From an uncultured Subdoligranulum sp. (GTDB lineage Bacteria; Bacillota; Clostridia; Oscillospirales; Ruminococcaceae), in NCBI RefSeq assembly GCF_963931595.1, contig NZ_OZ007030.1, positions 1,542,481 to 1,606,480 on the forward strand: a stretch of 64,000 nt of DNA. Reading direction: 5' to 3'. Every line of letters begins with the position of its first letter. The stretch's first letter is position 1. Position numbers and translations under genes: made by a program. The notes under the pieces were generated by a model. It was not told the DNA's origin, made no database searches, and saw only the letters and a list, made by a program, of their open reading frames with translations. Of the stretch, positions 50,566-58,453 are shown piece after piece.

Positions 50566-51951
50566 TTATCGTTCTTTCTGGTGGGCGGCGCGCTGCTGCT
50601 CCCGGTCGTTCAACAGTTGGATATTCTCCCGCATACGTTTGACACGGGAAGGAATTTGCTGGGCAGTTTTCAGCTCCTTTCTGGTTTCGGTGATCTGTTT
50701 GGTCAGTTCATCCTTTTCCGCGTGGAGGGCCTCACACTCGGTCGGGTCGCGGCAGCGGCGCAGACGGTTGCGGCACTTGGTGCGCCGGGCCTCCAGATCA
50801 CTCAGTTTCTGCTCCTGCTCCGATGTAAAAGCAGCTACGTCCTCTGCGGTATTCAGCGAATGCCGTTCCAGAAGATGCAGCTGCTTTTCAATTTCCGCCC
50901 AGCGGCGGTAATCCTCCCTCATGGCTGGATGAGGTGGGCGGTAGTTGGGTGTTGTGGTGGGCAGCTTGCCCAGCAGGTAACAGTAATACAGGTAGGTGCG
51001 GTAGATTCCGAACGCTTCCATGATAGCCTTGCGGAAGTCCTGCCGCAGCTTCTGGTAATGGGGATGCACCGGAGGATACCGCTTGTTGTAGATCTCCATG
51101 CGTTTGAAAATCCCCATCGCATGATTCTGCTGGATGCGCTGGGCCATAGCTTGCGGGGTGTACTCCTCTCCCAACGTCTTGAAGCGCACGGCACGGCGGT
51201 CATGGGGCAGTTTGATAGTCGGGTATTTGTGGTTGGGATTGAAATCCACCTCATAGCCCATCTTGCGCAGGATGCGGGGCAGATCTCGGGGCGTTTCGCT
51301 GCGCAGGATGGCCAGATCAATGTCCTGGCGCATGACGTTATACCGGGTGGGCTCTCCGGCTTTCTCGGCCAGATAGAGGTTGCGAGGCACCCGGTGGGCA
51401 TCCTTTTTGTCTACCACCGAAAGTCCCTGCTCCCGGCACAGTTCATCCGAGGCGTCCTGCAGAGTACGGTAGGTCTTTTTGCAATCGTTGTACCGCTTGC
51501 CGTCCACAAAGGACACTGAGTTGATGACGAAGTGATTGTGGCAGCAATCGGTGTTCAGGTGGGTGGCTACCAGCACCTGAAAGCGGTCACCCCACACCCG
51601 TTTAGCCAGTTCCACTCCGATGGCGTGGCACTGCTCCGGCGTGACCTCGCCGGGGCGGAAACTCTGGTAGGCGTGAAAGGCCACCGTGCCGCCGGTCTTG
51701 CCGAACTGCTGTTTGGTCAGTTCCATCTGTTGGCGGGCAATCTCCGGCACACAGTTGACACCGCTGACAAACAGCTGACTTTCCCGGGTGGTTTTGGCGT
51801 CATTGGCGGCATACTGCAGCACGTCGCTCAGATCGTCCTTGCCCGCAGACAGACCGGTCAGGTCCGGCAGCCGGGTCTTTTCTTCGTTTCCGGCATAGCG
51901 TATGACCGCATCCAGACGCCCTTTCACGGGCCAGATCTTGGTGACAGCCAT
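50566..51951 (-). CDS. Relaxase (MobP/VirD2-type)
   Basis: The 461-residue relaxase nicks oriT and leads the strand during mobilization. MAVTKIWPVKGRLDAVIRYA with the probable nucleophile tyrosine near residue 19, and the metal motif VLVATHLNTDCCHNHFVINS (three histidines, around residue 140), are the two hallmarks. The C-terminal 200 residues are helical and basic. AGGAATGAGAAG precedes the ATG, and the MobC stop lies five bases before it. It is intact, unlike the MobA/MobL remnant at 39201. Confidence 0.9.
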   Translation of the reverse strand: MAVTKIWPVKGRLDAVIRYAGNEEKTRLPDLTGLSAGKDDLSDVLQYAANDAKTTRESQLFVSGVNCVPEIARQQMELTKQQFGKTGGTVAFHAYQSFRPGEVTPEQCHAIGVELAKRVWGDRFQVLVATHLNTDCCHNHFVINSVSFVDGKRYNDCKKTYRTLQDASDELCREQGLSVVDKKDAHRVPRNLYLAEKAGEPTRYNVMRQDIDLAILRSETPRDLPRILRKMGYEVDFNPNHKYPTIKLPHDRRAVRFKTLGEEYTPQAMAQRIQQNHAMGIFKRMEIYNKRYPPVHPHYQKLRQDFRKAIMEAFGIYRTYLYYCYLLGKLPTTTPNYRPPHPAMREDYRRWAEIEKQLHLLERHSLNTAEDVAAFTSEQEQKLSDLEARRTKCRNRLRRCRDPTECEALHAEKDELTKQITETRKELKTAQQIPSRVKRMRENIQLLNDREQQRAAHQKER

Positions 51952-51955
51952 CTTC

Positions 51956-52237
51956 TCATTCCTCCTTCTGCGGCACTGTAACCGCCCTCTGAACGGTCAG
52001 CAGCGTGTCCAGAATTTCCCGCTGCACCTCCGGTGTGTTGCCCTTGTGGTAGAGGGCGGTGAGAGCATCCAGCACCTGCCGGTAGTCGGCGTTGGGCAGT
52101 TGCCGGGGCATCTGGTTGTGTAGCCGCATGCGGATGTATTGGGAGAGTGTCAGCCCACATCGGGTGGCTGCCTGTTCAAACAGCTTCTTTTCTTCCGGTG
52201 TCACCCGGATGTTCATCTGTACGTTTCGAGTCAACAT
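51956..52237 (-). CDS. MobC-like relaxosome protein
   Basis: The 93-residue protein begins MLTRNVQMNIRVTPEEKKLF and has the ribbon-helix-helix and TLSQYIRMRLHNQMPRQLPN pattern of MobC/BMobC proteins, which bind oriT and help the relaxase. GGAGGTGG precedes the ATG at 52235-52237. The relaxase start follows after five bases. QLPNADYRQVLDAL is shared in pattern with the ribbon-helix-helix protein at 16990. Confidence 0.87.
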   Translation of the reverse strand: MLTRNVQMNIRVTPEEKKLFEQAATRCGLTLSQYIRMRLHNQMPRQLPNADYRQVLDALTALYHKGNTPEVQREILDTLLTVQRAVTVPQKEE

Positions 52238-52299
52238 AATTCCACCTCCATATAGCAAAAGACCGGGCATCGCTGCTCGGTCTCTGCATTGTTGCGTTG

Positions 52300-52400
52300 T
52301 TGGATTTTCGGGGGGTCATAGGGGCTGCGCCCCTTGCCAGCGTCCTGCGCTGGGGCGGCGTATGGCTTGCAAAAGCTATACAAAGCCAGTGCTCGTTACC
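52300..52400. other. Probable oriT region
   Basis: Upstream of mobC, between 52238 and 52437, lies a 200-base non-coding stretch with GC-rich repeats (GGGGCTGCGCCCC) and, around 52365-52395, minus-strand TGGCTTTGTATAGCTTTTGC followed by AAGCCA. TGGCTT and AAGCCA form an inverted repeat about the GCTTTTGC core. Inverted repeats of this kind next to relaxase genes are typical of oriT. No nick site is known here. Confidence 0.5.
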
Positions 52401-52437
52401 CCTGCGGACAGGCCTTTTTGTACGTGCTGAAAAGGAA

Positions 52438-52800
52438 TCACTCCAGTGCGTCCCCGTATAGAAGGTCCGGCAGGACCACTTCCTCGGCTGCATTCTTGAT
52501 TGCATTCATGCGCCCTGCCCAGGCCAGCGGATCGGCCTGTTTGAGGGCTTCATCCACGCCCTGCTGGCGGGCTATCTGGTTGATGGTGTCCTCTACCATC
52601 TGTCGGGCTTCGGTGTCTACATCGGCCAGGTGGCTGTGCAGCGTACCTTCCAGAAGCATGAGGTCGAATAAGTCGGGGCGATGCTTCTTCAAGAACTGCC
52701 GCCGCAGTTCACCGTATTTGCCGATGGGCCGGGTATCGGTTTCGGGGAGAACCAGATCGGGAATGAGATAGCCATCGGTCTCGGTGTAAGTCAGTTTCAT
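52438..52800 (-). CDS. tnpV: TnpV family protein
   Basis: The 120-residue protein begins MKLTYTETDGYLIPDLVLPE and continues with RPIGKYGELRRQFLKKHRPD and MVEDTINQIARQQGVDEALK. It is the TnpV pattern known from Tn4451-type elements, whose function is unknown. It lies 12 bases after the ParB gene and before the oriT region in the same direction, as part of the element backbone. Confidence 0.85.
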   Translation of the reverse strand: MKLTYTETDGYLIPDLVLPETDTRPIGKYGELRRQFLKKHRPDLFDLMLLEGTLHSHLADVDTEARQMVEDTINQIARQQGVDEALKQADPLAWAGRMNAIKNAAEEVVLPDLLYGDALE

Positions 52801-52812
52801 GGTGTGCCTCCT

Positions 52813-53688
52813 TCAGCGTTCCTGAGTATCCTTGTTGTAGCCGCGTTTGTGCTGCCAGGTGTGAAGCAGATGGAGGATAACCTGCTGCATCTGCTGCGGG
52901 GTGTAGTGCTTGGGGAAATACCGCTGCACGTCCTCCTGATTGAGGAAGAACTTCTGCCTCTGGTTGGGCTTTTCCTCGGTGAGCAAGTGATGCAGGTATT
53001 CTCGGGTCAGGGTTCCCTCCTTGCTCATTTGTTTGAGGGTGCGGGACTGGGTGAGGGACGGTGTGGCCTGACAGGCGTCCATCTCCTCTTTGAGCGTTCG
53101 CTGGTGTTCCTCGGTCAGGTAGGAGATCTCCACCGCCGGATTGAAGGCAATCTGGTATTCGTCTACCATCTGGAGGATGGAGGGGATCAGGTGGGTCAGG
53201 CGGATGTAGCGATGGACTTGCCGTTGGCTGTCGTTGCTATTTTGACTGACTTGTTCCACACTCCATGACTTCTCGCCAACTTGGCGAGAAGTTGTCTTGC
53301 CTTGGTGTGTGATGGCTTCCATCTTCATCTTATAGGCAAACGCCTTCTCGCTGGGCAGGATATGCTCCCGCTGAATGTTGCTGTCCACCATAAGGATCAC
53401 CGCCTCGTCGTCGGTCATATCCCGGACCAGTACCGGCAGTTCGGTGATGCCCAGGGCCTCGCAGGCGGCCTTGCGGCGGTGCCCGCTGACGATCTCGTAG
53501 CGGCCATCACCACGGGGCCGGACCAGCAGCGGTGAGAGGACACCGTACTCCCGGATGCTTTCCTTCAGTTGTTCCATCTCCTCGCCGCTGGCCACCCGGA
53601 AGGGATGCCCCTGAAAGGGTTCCAGCAGACAGGCTGAAAGAGTGATTACTTTTTCAGCCTGTGGGTTTTGGACTTGGTTTTCTGCCAT
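52813..53688 (-). CDS. parB: ParB/RepB/Spo0J-like partition protein
   Basis: The 291-residue protein begins MAENQVQNPQAEKVITLSAC. The ParB nuclease-like/CTPase domain has QLKESIREYGVLSPLLVRPR, YEIVSGHRRKAACEALGITE and ILMVDSNIQREHILPSEKAF. A helix-turn-helix segment (about residues 150-175) and a helical C-terminus follow. AAGGAAG precedes the ATG at 53686-53688. No ParA is next to it. On such elements it may help maintenance of the excised circle or act in regulation. Confidence 0.9.
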   Translation of the reverse strand: MAENQVQNPQAEKVITLSACLLEPFQGHPFRVASGEEMEQLKESIREYGVLSPLLVRPRGDGRYEIVSGHRRKAACEALGITELPVLVRDMTDDEAVILMVDSNIQREHILPSEKAFAYKMKMEAITHQGKTTSRQVGEKSWSVEQVSQNSNDSQRQVHRYIRLTHLIPSILQMVDEYQIAFNPAVEISYLTEEHQRTLKEEMDACQATPSLTQSRTLKQMSKEGTLTREYLHHLLTEEKPNQRQKFFLNQEDVQRYFPKHYTPQQMQQVILHLLHTWQHKRGYNKDTQER

Positions 53689-53997
53689 GACAATACGCTT
53701 CCTTTCTTGGTAAAAATAAGGCTTGCAAGAGGCGTTTTGTGCCCAAAAATGTATACGAAAAACCGGGTACATTTTCAGAAAATCCAGATTTTCCGGGCCC
53801 AAAATCGCCTTCTGAACAAAAAGTAGGCATAAAAAATCCCCCTGCAACTGAAATCAGTAGCAGGGGGATTGGCGTATTACAGGTAGATCTCCAAGTCGAT
53901 ATCACGCCATCGGCTTGGCTTTATCACGCTGTTGTGTGCTTTTTGGAATGCTTGCGCATCCTCTAAGCTGAGCGTGAGCTCCAAGAGTCCAACGTAA
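53689..53997. other. Right flank of the element: ppdK-downstream copy and terminator
   Basis: This 309-base region has no gene. From 53831 to 53997 it is similar, with small insertions, to 14847-14973 at the left end. Minus-strand AATCCCCCTGC and GCAGGGGGATT form a terminator (53835-53870) with six T beyond it, which now serves ppdK. A frame through the core (ILASNYVGLLELTLSLEDAQ) matches the recombinase tail ILASKTVGLLEDAQ at the left end. The remaining 53689-53830 is the upstream part of the parB gene, without a clear promoter. Confidence 0.7.
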
Positions 53998-54018
53998 TTA
54001 CTTGCGAGGATTCTTGAT
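53998..54018. other. attR: 21-bp direct repeat at the end of ppdK
   Basis: Identical to 14974-14994. It is the last six codons and stop of ppdK, so the gene remains intact after integration. Confidence 0.85.
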
Positions 54019-56664
54019 AGCGGCCTGAGCAGCAGCCAGACGAGCGATAGGCACACGGTACGGAGAGCAGCTGACGTAGTCCAGGCCAACATTGTGGCAG
54101 AACTCGACGCTGGAGGGATCGCCGCCATGCTCGCCGCAGATGCCCAGACCCAGGTTCGGGTTGGTCTCGCGGCCGTCGTGGGCAGCCATCTTGATCAGCT
54201 TGCCAACGCCAACCTGGTCCAGATGCTGGAACGGATCGCTCTCGTAGATCTTGGTGTCGTAGTAGGCAGTCAGGAACTTGGCAGCGTCGTCACGGCTGAA
54301 GCCGAAGGTCATCTGGGTCAGGTCGTTGGTGCCGAAGCTGAAGAAGTCAGCTTCCTTGGCGATCTCGCCGGCGGTCAGGGCAGCACGCGGGATCTCGATC
54401 ATGGTACCGATCTGGTACTTCATGTCAACGCCAGCCTCAGCGATGAGCTTGTCGGCGGTCTTGACGACGACATCCTTGACGTACTTGAGCTCCTTGACCT
54501 CGCCAACCAAAGGAATCATGATGTGCGGGGTGATCATCTTGCCGGTCTCGGCGCTGACCTTCAGGGCAGCCTTGATGACGGCGTTGGTCTGCATCTCGGC
54601 GATCTCCGGATAGGTGACGCACAGACGGCAACCACGATGGCCCATCATGGGGTTGAACTCGTGCAGGCTGACAACCACGTTGTTCAGCTCTTCGGTGGTC
54701 ATGCCCATGTCCTTGGCCAGAGCCTCGATCTCCTCGGGCTTGGTGGGCAGGAACTCATGCAGAGGCGGATCCAGATAACGGATGGTCATCGGACGGTCGC
54801 CCATGATGCGGTACATGGCGATGAAGTCGGCCTCCTGGTAGGGCTCGACCTTGGCCAGAGCGGTCTTGCGCTCTTCCACCGTACGGGCGCAGATCATCTC
54901 GCGGACAGCCTTGATGCGGTCCTCGGCGAAGAACATATGCTCGGTACGGCACAGACCGATGCCTTCAGCACCCATGTCGACAGCGTTCTGGGCGTCGCGC
55001 GGGTTGTCGGCGTTGGTCAGGACCTTCATCTGACGGGCAGCGTCAGCCCAGGCCATGAAGCGCTTGAAGTTGGCGTTCTCGGTGGAAGCCACGGTGGCAA
55101 TCTGGCCCTCGTAGATGTTACCGGTGGAGCCGTCGATGCTCATCCAGTCGCCCTCATGGAAGAGGTGACCGTTGATGGAGATGGTCTTGGCGTCGTAGTC
55201 AATGACAACATCGTTGTCGTTGCCGCAGCCGGAGACACAGCAGGTGCCCATGCCACGAGCGACAACGGCGGCGTGGCTGGTCATACCGCCACGGACGGTC
55301 AGGATGCCCTGAGAAACCTGCATGCCGACGATATCCTCGGGGCTGGTTTCCAGACGGACCAGAACGACGCGCTTCCAGGCCTCGTCCTTGACCTTCTCCT
55401 CGGCGTCCTCCGCAGAGAAGACCACACGGCCGCAGGCAGATCCCGGAGAAGCAGCCAGGCCCTTGCCGATTGCCTCGGCGGCCTTCAGAGCGGCAGCGTC
55501 AAACTGGGGATGCAGCAGGGTGTCCAGCTGCTTGGGCTCAACGCGCAGAACAGCAGTCTGCTCGCTGATAACGCCCTCGTCCACCAGGTCGCAGGCGATC
55601 CGCAGAGCAGCCTGGGCGGTACGCTTGCCGTTACGGGTCTGCAGCATGAAGAGCTTGCCATCCTCGATGGTGAACTCCATGTCCTGCATATCCTTGTAGT
55701 AGTTCTCGAGGCGGGTAGCGATCTCAACGAACTGATCGTAGACCTCGGGCATCTCCTCATGCAGCTTGCTGATGGGAGAAGGAGTACGGATACCGGCCAC
55801 GACATCCTCGCCCTGGGCGTTGATCAGGTACTCGCCCATCAGCTTCTTCTCGCCGGTGGCGGGGTTACGGGTGAACGCAACGCCAGTGCCGGAACGCATG
55901 CCGGAGTTGCCGAACGCCATCTGCTGGACGTTGACGGCAGTGCCCCACTCGTAGGGGATCTCGTTCATCTTACGATAAACGTTGGCGCGGGGGTTGTCCC
56001 AGGAACGGAAGACGGCCTTGACGGCACCGATCAGCTGCTCCTTGGGATCCTGCGGGAACTCGCTGCCCTGCTTCTCGCGGTAGATCTGCTTGAACTCCTT
56101 GACGAGTTCCTTCAGATCGTCGGCAGTCAGCTCCACATCCTGCTTGACGCCCTTGCGCTCCTTCATGGCATCGATGCGCTCTTCGAAGAAGCTCTTGCCC
56201 AGCTCCATAACGACATCAGAGTACATCTGGATGAAACGACGGTAGCAGTCATAGGCGAAGCGGGGGTTGTTGGTCTTCTTGGCCAGGCCTTCCACAGCCT
56301 GATCGTTCAGGCCCAGGTTCAGGATGGTGTCCATCATGCCGGGCATGGACTGACGGGCACCGGAACGGACAGACACCAGCAGCGGGTTGTCCACGGAGCC
56401 GAAGGTCTTGCCGGTCTGCTCCTCCAGAATGCCCATGTATTTGAAGATGTCCGCTTTGATCTCGTCATTGATCTCGCGGTTGTCGGCATAATACTGGGTG
56501 CAGGCTTCGGTGGTGATGGTGAAGCCCTGCGGAACCGGCATGCCGGCGTGGGTCATCTCGGCCAGGCCGGCGCCCTTGCCACCCAGAATGTTCTTCATGG
56601 TGGTCTGGTCGCCGCCGAAGGCGTCATGGCCCTCTTTGAACAGGTACAAGAATTTCTTGCTCAT
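53998..56664 (-). CDS. ppdK: Pyruvate, phosphate dikinase
   Basis: It converts pyruvate, ATP and phosphate to PEP, AMP and PPi (or the reverse in glycolysis). The 888 residues hold the N-terminal ATP-grasp domain (NILGGKGAGLAEMTHAGMPV), the swivelling phosphohistidine domain with GGMTSHAAVVARGMGTCCVSG (catalytic histidine near residue 455) and the C-terminal TIM barrel with GDRPMTIRYLDPPLHEF and ICGEHGGDPSSVEF. I chose MSKKFLYLFKEGHDAFGGD at 56662-56664, with GGGAGG seven bases upstream. The gene ends inside the attachment core; the last residues AAIKNPRK are intact. Confidence 0.95.
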   Translation of the reverse strand: MSKKFLYLFKEGHDAFGGDQTTMKNILGGKGAGLAEMTHAGMPVPQGFTITTEACTQYYADNREINDEIKADIFKYMGILEEQTGKTFGSVDNPLLVSVRSGARQSMPGMMDTILNLGLNDQAVEGLAKKTNNPRFAYDCYRRFIQMYSDVVMELGKSFFEERIDAMKERKGVKQDVELTADDLKELVKEFKQIYREKQGSEFPQDPKEQLIGAVKAVFRSWDNPRANVYRKMNEIPYEWGTAVNVQQMAFGNSGMRSGTGVAFTRNPATGEKKLMGEYLINAQGEDVVAGIRTPSPISKLHEEMPEVYDQFVEIATRLENYYKDMQDMEFTIEDGKLFMLQTRNGKRTAQAALRIACDLVDEGVISEQTAVLRVEPKQLDTLLHPQFDAAALKAAEAIGKGLAASPGSACGRVVFSAEDAEEKVKDEAWKRVVLVRLETSPEDIVGMQVSQGILTVRGGMTSHAAVVARGMGTCCVSGCGNDNDVVIDYDAKTISINGHLFHEGDWMSIDGSTGNIYEGQIATVASTENANFKRFMAWADAARQMKVLTNADNPRDAQNAVDMGAEGIGLCRTEHMFFAEDRIKAVREMICARTVEERKTALAKVEPYQEADFIAMYRIMGDRPMTIRYLDPPLHEFLPTKPEEIEALAKDMGMTTEELNNVVVSLHEFNPMMGHRGCRLCVTYPEIAEMQTNAVIKAALKVSAETGKMITPHIMIPLVGEVKELKYVKDVVVKTADKLIAEAGVDMKYQIGTMIEIPRAALTAGEIAKEADFFSFGTNDLTQMTFGFSRDDAAKFLTAYYDTKIYESDPFQHLDQVGVGKLIKMAAHDGRETNPNLGLGICGEHGGDPSSVEFCHNVGLDYVSCSPYRVPIARLAAAQAAIKNPRK

Positions 56665-56686
56665 ACTAACCTCCCAAAAACGGTAA

Positions 56687-56728
56687 CGTGTTTGCATACA
56701 ACGTTTCGTGTTTGCACAGTCCATTATA
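56687..56728 (-). promoter_or_regulatory. ppdK promoter with downstream direct repeats
   Basis: Minus-strand TGTTATAAT gives an extended -10 (TATAAT at 56723-56728) about 60 bases before ppdK; no clear -35. Just after the start, TGCAAACACG occurs twice (56687-56696 and 56707-56716), 20 bases apart, a spacing of two helical turns that fits an operator. Confidence 0.6.
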
Positions 56729-56942
56729 ACAGACCCTAAAACGAATTTCCAGTGGATTGTTAAAAAACTGCTCACTACTTTGGCTGAAAATCTAACAAAC
56801 TTTTCTCCCCAGGGTATTGCAATTTGCACAAAAATCGTGTAAAATATACTGGGCGGAAAGTTCGGAAATTGTTCCTTACTCCGCTTTTTTTGTTATTTTT
56901 GTTCTCTTTGCATTTTTCCTGCCGACGGGGCCTTTTTTCGGG

Positions 56943-56971
56943 TTGCGTAATCGGGCCTTCTGGGGTACAAT
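56943..56971 (+). promoter_or_regulatory. Promoter of the GlmU-like operon
   Basis: TTGCGT (56943-56948), 17-base spacer, TACAAT (56966-56971), about 35 bases before the acyltransferase gene. The rest of the 56729-57007 gap between the divergent genes has no gene. Confidence 0.7.
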
Positions 56972-57007
56972 ACAGAAATAAGGTATTTATATATAAGGGG
57001 GATTTTT

Positions 57008-57742
57008 ATGTCTACCGCCAAAGAAAATTTTGAACTGGCGCAGCAGCGTTATACTGCCACCTTCGAGCGCCATCTGAATAACGGTGTGGAATTCATCAGC
57101 CGCGATGTCTACATCGACCCCGAAGTGGAGATTGCCCCGGGGGCCACCATCCTGCCCGGCTGCATCCTGCGGGGCAAGACCGTCATCGGCGCCGGCTGCG
57201 TCATCGGTCCCAACACCCTGCTGGAGGATACCGTGGTGGAGGAAGGTTCCACCATCAACGCCAGCCAGTGCTACCAGAGCCACATCGGCCCCAACAACAA
57301 GATCGGGCCCTTCACCCACGTGCGCACCGGCACCAAAACCGCCGAGGGCTGCCACCTGGGCGCCTACGTGGAGACCAAGAACGCCGACTTTGCCGAGGGC
57401 AACACGGTCAGCCACCTTACTTATATAGGCGATGCCACCGTGGGCAAATACTGCAACTTCGGCTGCGGCACCGTCACCTGCAACTACGACGGCGAGGGCA
57501 AATTCCACACCACCATCGGCGACTACGTCTTCATCGGATGCAACACCAACCTGGTGGCGCCGGTCACGGTGGGCGACCATGCCTTCACGGCCGCTGGTTC
57601 CACCATCGGCAAGGATGTGCCCGCCGGGGCGCTGGGCATCGAACGGGCCAAGCAGGTCAACATCGACGCCTGGGGTGAACACAAGCTGGAAAAGTACATT
57701 GCCAAAAAGCAGAAGCTGGAGGCCGACAAACGAAAGGGTTGA
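57008..57742 (+). CDS. Stand-alone GlmU-type acyltransferase (left-handed beta-helix)
   Basis: The 244-residue protein contains only the C-terminal acetyltransferase half of GlmU. Hexapeptide repeats run from VYIDPEVEIAPGATILPGCI to VGDHAFTAAGSTIGKDVPAG, with VRTGTKTAEGCHLGAYVETK and YIGDATVGKYCNFGCGTVTC, the GlmU active-site and CoA region, and HLTYIGDA. The uridyltransferase domain with its GxGxRM loop is absent. It could acetylate glucosamine 1-phosphate beside a separate uridyltransferase, or act on another sugar. AAGGGGG lies before the ATG. Confidence 0.82.
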   Translation: MSTAKENFELAQQRYTATFERHLNNGVEFISRDVYIDPEVEIAPGATILPGCILRGKTVIGAGCVIGPNTLLEDTVVEEGSTINASQCYQSHIGPNNKIGPFTHVRTGTKTAEGCHLGAYVETKNADFAEGNTVSHLTYIGDATVGKYCNFGCGTVTCNYDGEGKFHTTIGDYVFIGCNTNLVAPVTVGDHAFTAAGSTIGKDVPAGALGIERAKQVNIDAWGEHKLEKYIAKKQKLEADKRKG

Positions 57743-57748
57743 TGCGGT

Positions 57749-58021
57749 ATGATGTCCGTCTGGCTCATGATCCTTGGTTATGTGGAGGTGCTGTGCACCT
57801 TTGACGCCGCACAGTACGGCACTTCGCTGCAGGCGCTGCGCAAGGAAGGTATCGTCTGCCGCACCCGCACCATCAATTTCAGCAGCGCTTCCCGCCGCAC
57901 CGGCACCATGTTTGCCGTGGGCGAGCAGACCGACCGCAGCATAGAATACCTGATCTTCGTGAAAAAAGCGGACGTGGCCAAGGCACAGCTGGTCTTGCAG
58001 AATCGTCTTGACAGCCTGTAA
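57749..58021 (+). CDS. Unknown 90-residue protein
   Basis: The protein begins MMSVWLMILGYVEVLCTFDA and contains QALRKEGIVCRTRTINFSSA and YLIFVKKADVAKAQLVLQNR. The last part resembles the small ligand-binding domains of DUF2007-like proteins, but the match is loose. AAAGGG lies about 12 bases before the ATG. It starts seven bases after the acyltransferase gene and precedes the YccF gene, so it is likely in the same operon. Confidence 0.6.
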   Translation: MMSVWLMILGYVEVLCTFDAAQYGTSLQALRKEGIVCRTRTINFSSASRRTGTMFAVGEQTDRSIEYLIFVKKADVAKAQLVLQNRLDSL

Positions 58022-58041
58022 GGGCGGAAAGGGACCGGATC

Positions 58042-58410
58042 ATGCGCCTTCTTGGCAATCTTCTGTGGTTTCTGCTGGGCGGATGGCTCAGCGCCCTGGG
58101 CTGGGCCGCGGCCGGTGTGCTGTGGTGCATCACGGTCATCGGCATTCCGGTGGGGCTGCAGTGCTTCAAATTTGCCTCATTAAGCCTGTTTCCCTTCGGG
58201 AAAGAGGTGCTGTACGGCGGCGGGGCTCCTTCCCTGCTGCTGAACATCATCTGGCTGATCGTGACCGGGCTGCCCATGGCGGTGGCCCACGCGGCGTGGG
58301 GATGCCTGCTCTGCATCACCATCATCGGTATCCCCTTCGGCCTGCAGTATTTCAAGATCGCGCGGCTTGCCCTGTTCCCCTTCGGAAGCCGGATCGTGGA
58401 AGTCTTGTAA
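58042..58410 (+). CDS. YccF-family membrane protein
   Basis: The 122-residue protein has two copies of the YccF domain: MRLLGNLLWFLLGGWLSALG with CITVIGIPVGLQCFKFASLS, and LLNIIWLIVTGLPMAVAHAA with CITIIGIPFGLQYFKIARLA. Each unit holds a membrane segment and the conserved IGIPxGLQxFK turn. Function is unknown; members often are single operon genes. GGGCGGAAAGGGA lies upstream. Confidence 0.88.
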   Translation: MRLLGNLLWFLLGGWLSALGWAAAGVLWCITVIGIPVGLQCFKFASLSLFPFGKEVLYGGGAPSLLLNIIWLIVTGLPMAVAHAAWGCLLCITIIGIPFGLQYFKIARLALFPFGSRIVEVL

Positions 58411-58453
58411 GCGTCCCCCAAAAGTACATCAACAAGGAGCGTTCTATTCGTTT

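Larger units (their letters stand above)
14974..54018. mobile_element. Integrative mobilizable element, about 39.0 kb, in the 3' end of ppdK
   Basis: The two 21-bp repeats bound a region with recombinase, RepA-like ATPase, ribbon-helix-helix proteins, relaxase, MobC, oriT-like sequence, TnpV and ParB at its ends and mixed cargo in the middle. Base composition changes sharply inside it, with long AT-rich stretches (20.6-24.1 kb, 39-50 kb) unlike the GC-rich core. No VirB4, VirD4 or other mating-pair genes are seen, so it is called mobilizable rather than conjugative. The backbone resembles Tn4451/TnpX-type elements. Similarity between the two flanks extends about 150 bp beyond the repeat. Confidence 0.85.

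Noticed and set aside
52176..52505. 109-residue frame across the oriT region
   Set aside because: It overlaps mobC and tnpV in other frames, has no ribosome binding site and a low-complexity translation.
54094..56739. 881-residue open frame opposite ppdK
   Set aside because: It mirrors ppdK codons in a GC-rich gene and its translation is low-complexity without known domains; no ribosome binding site.
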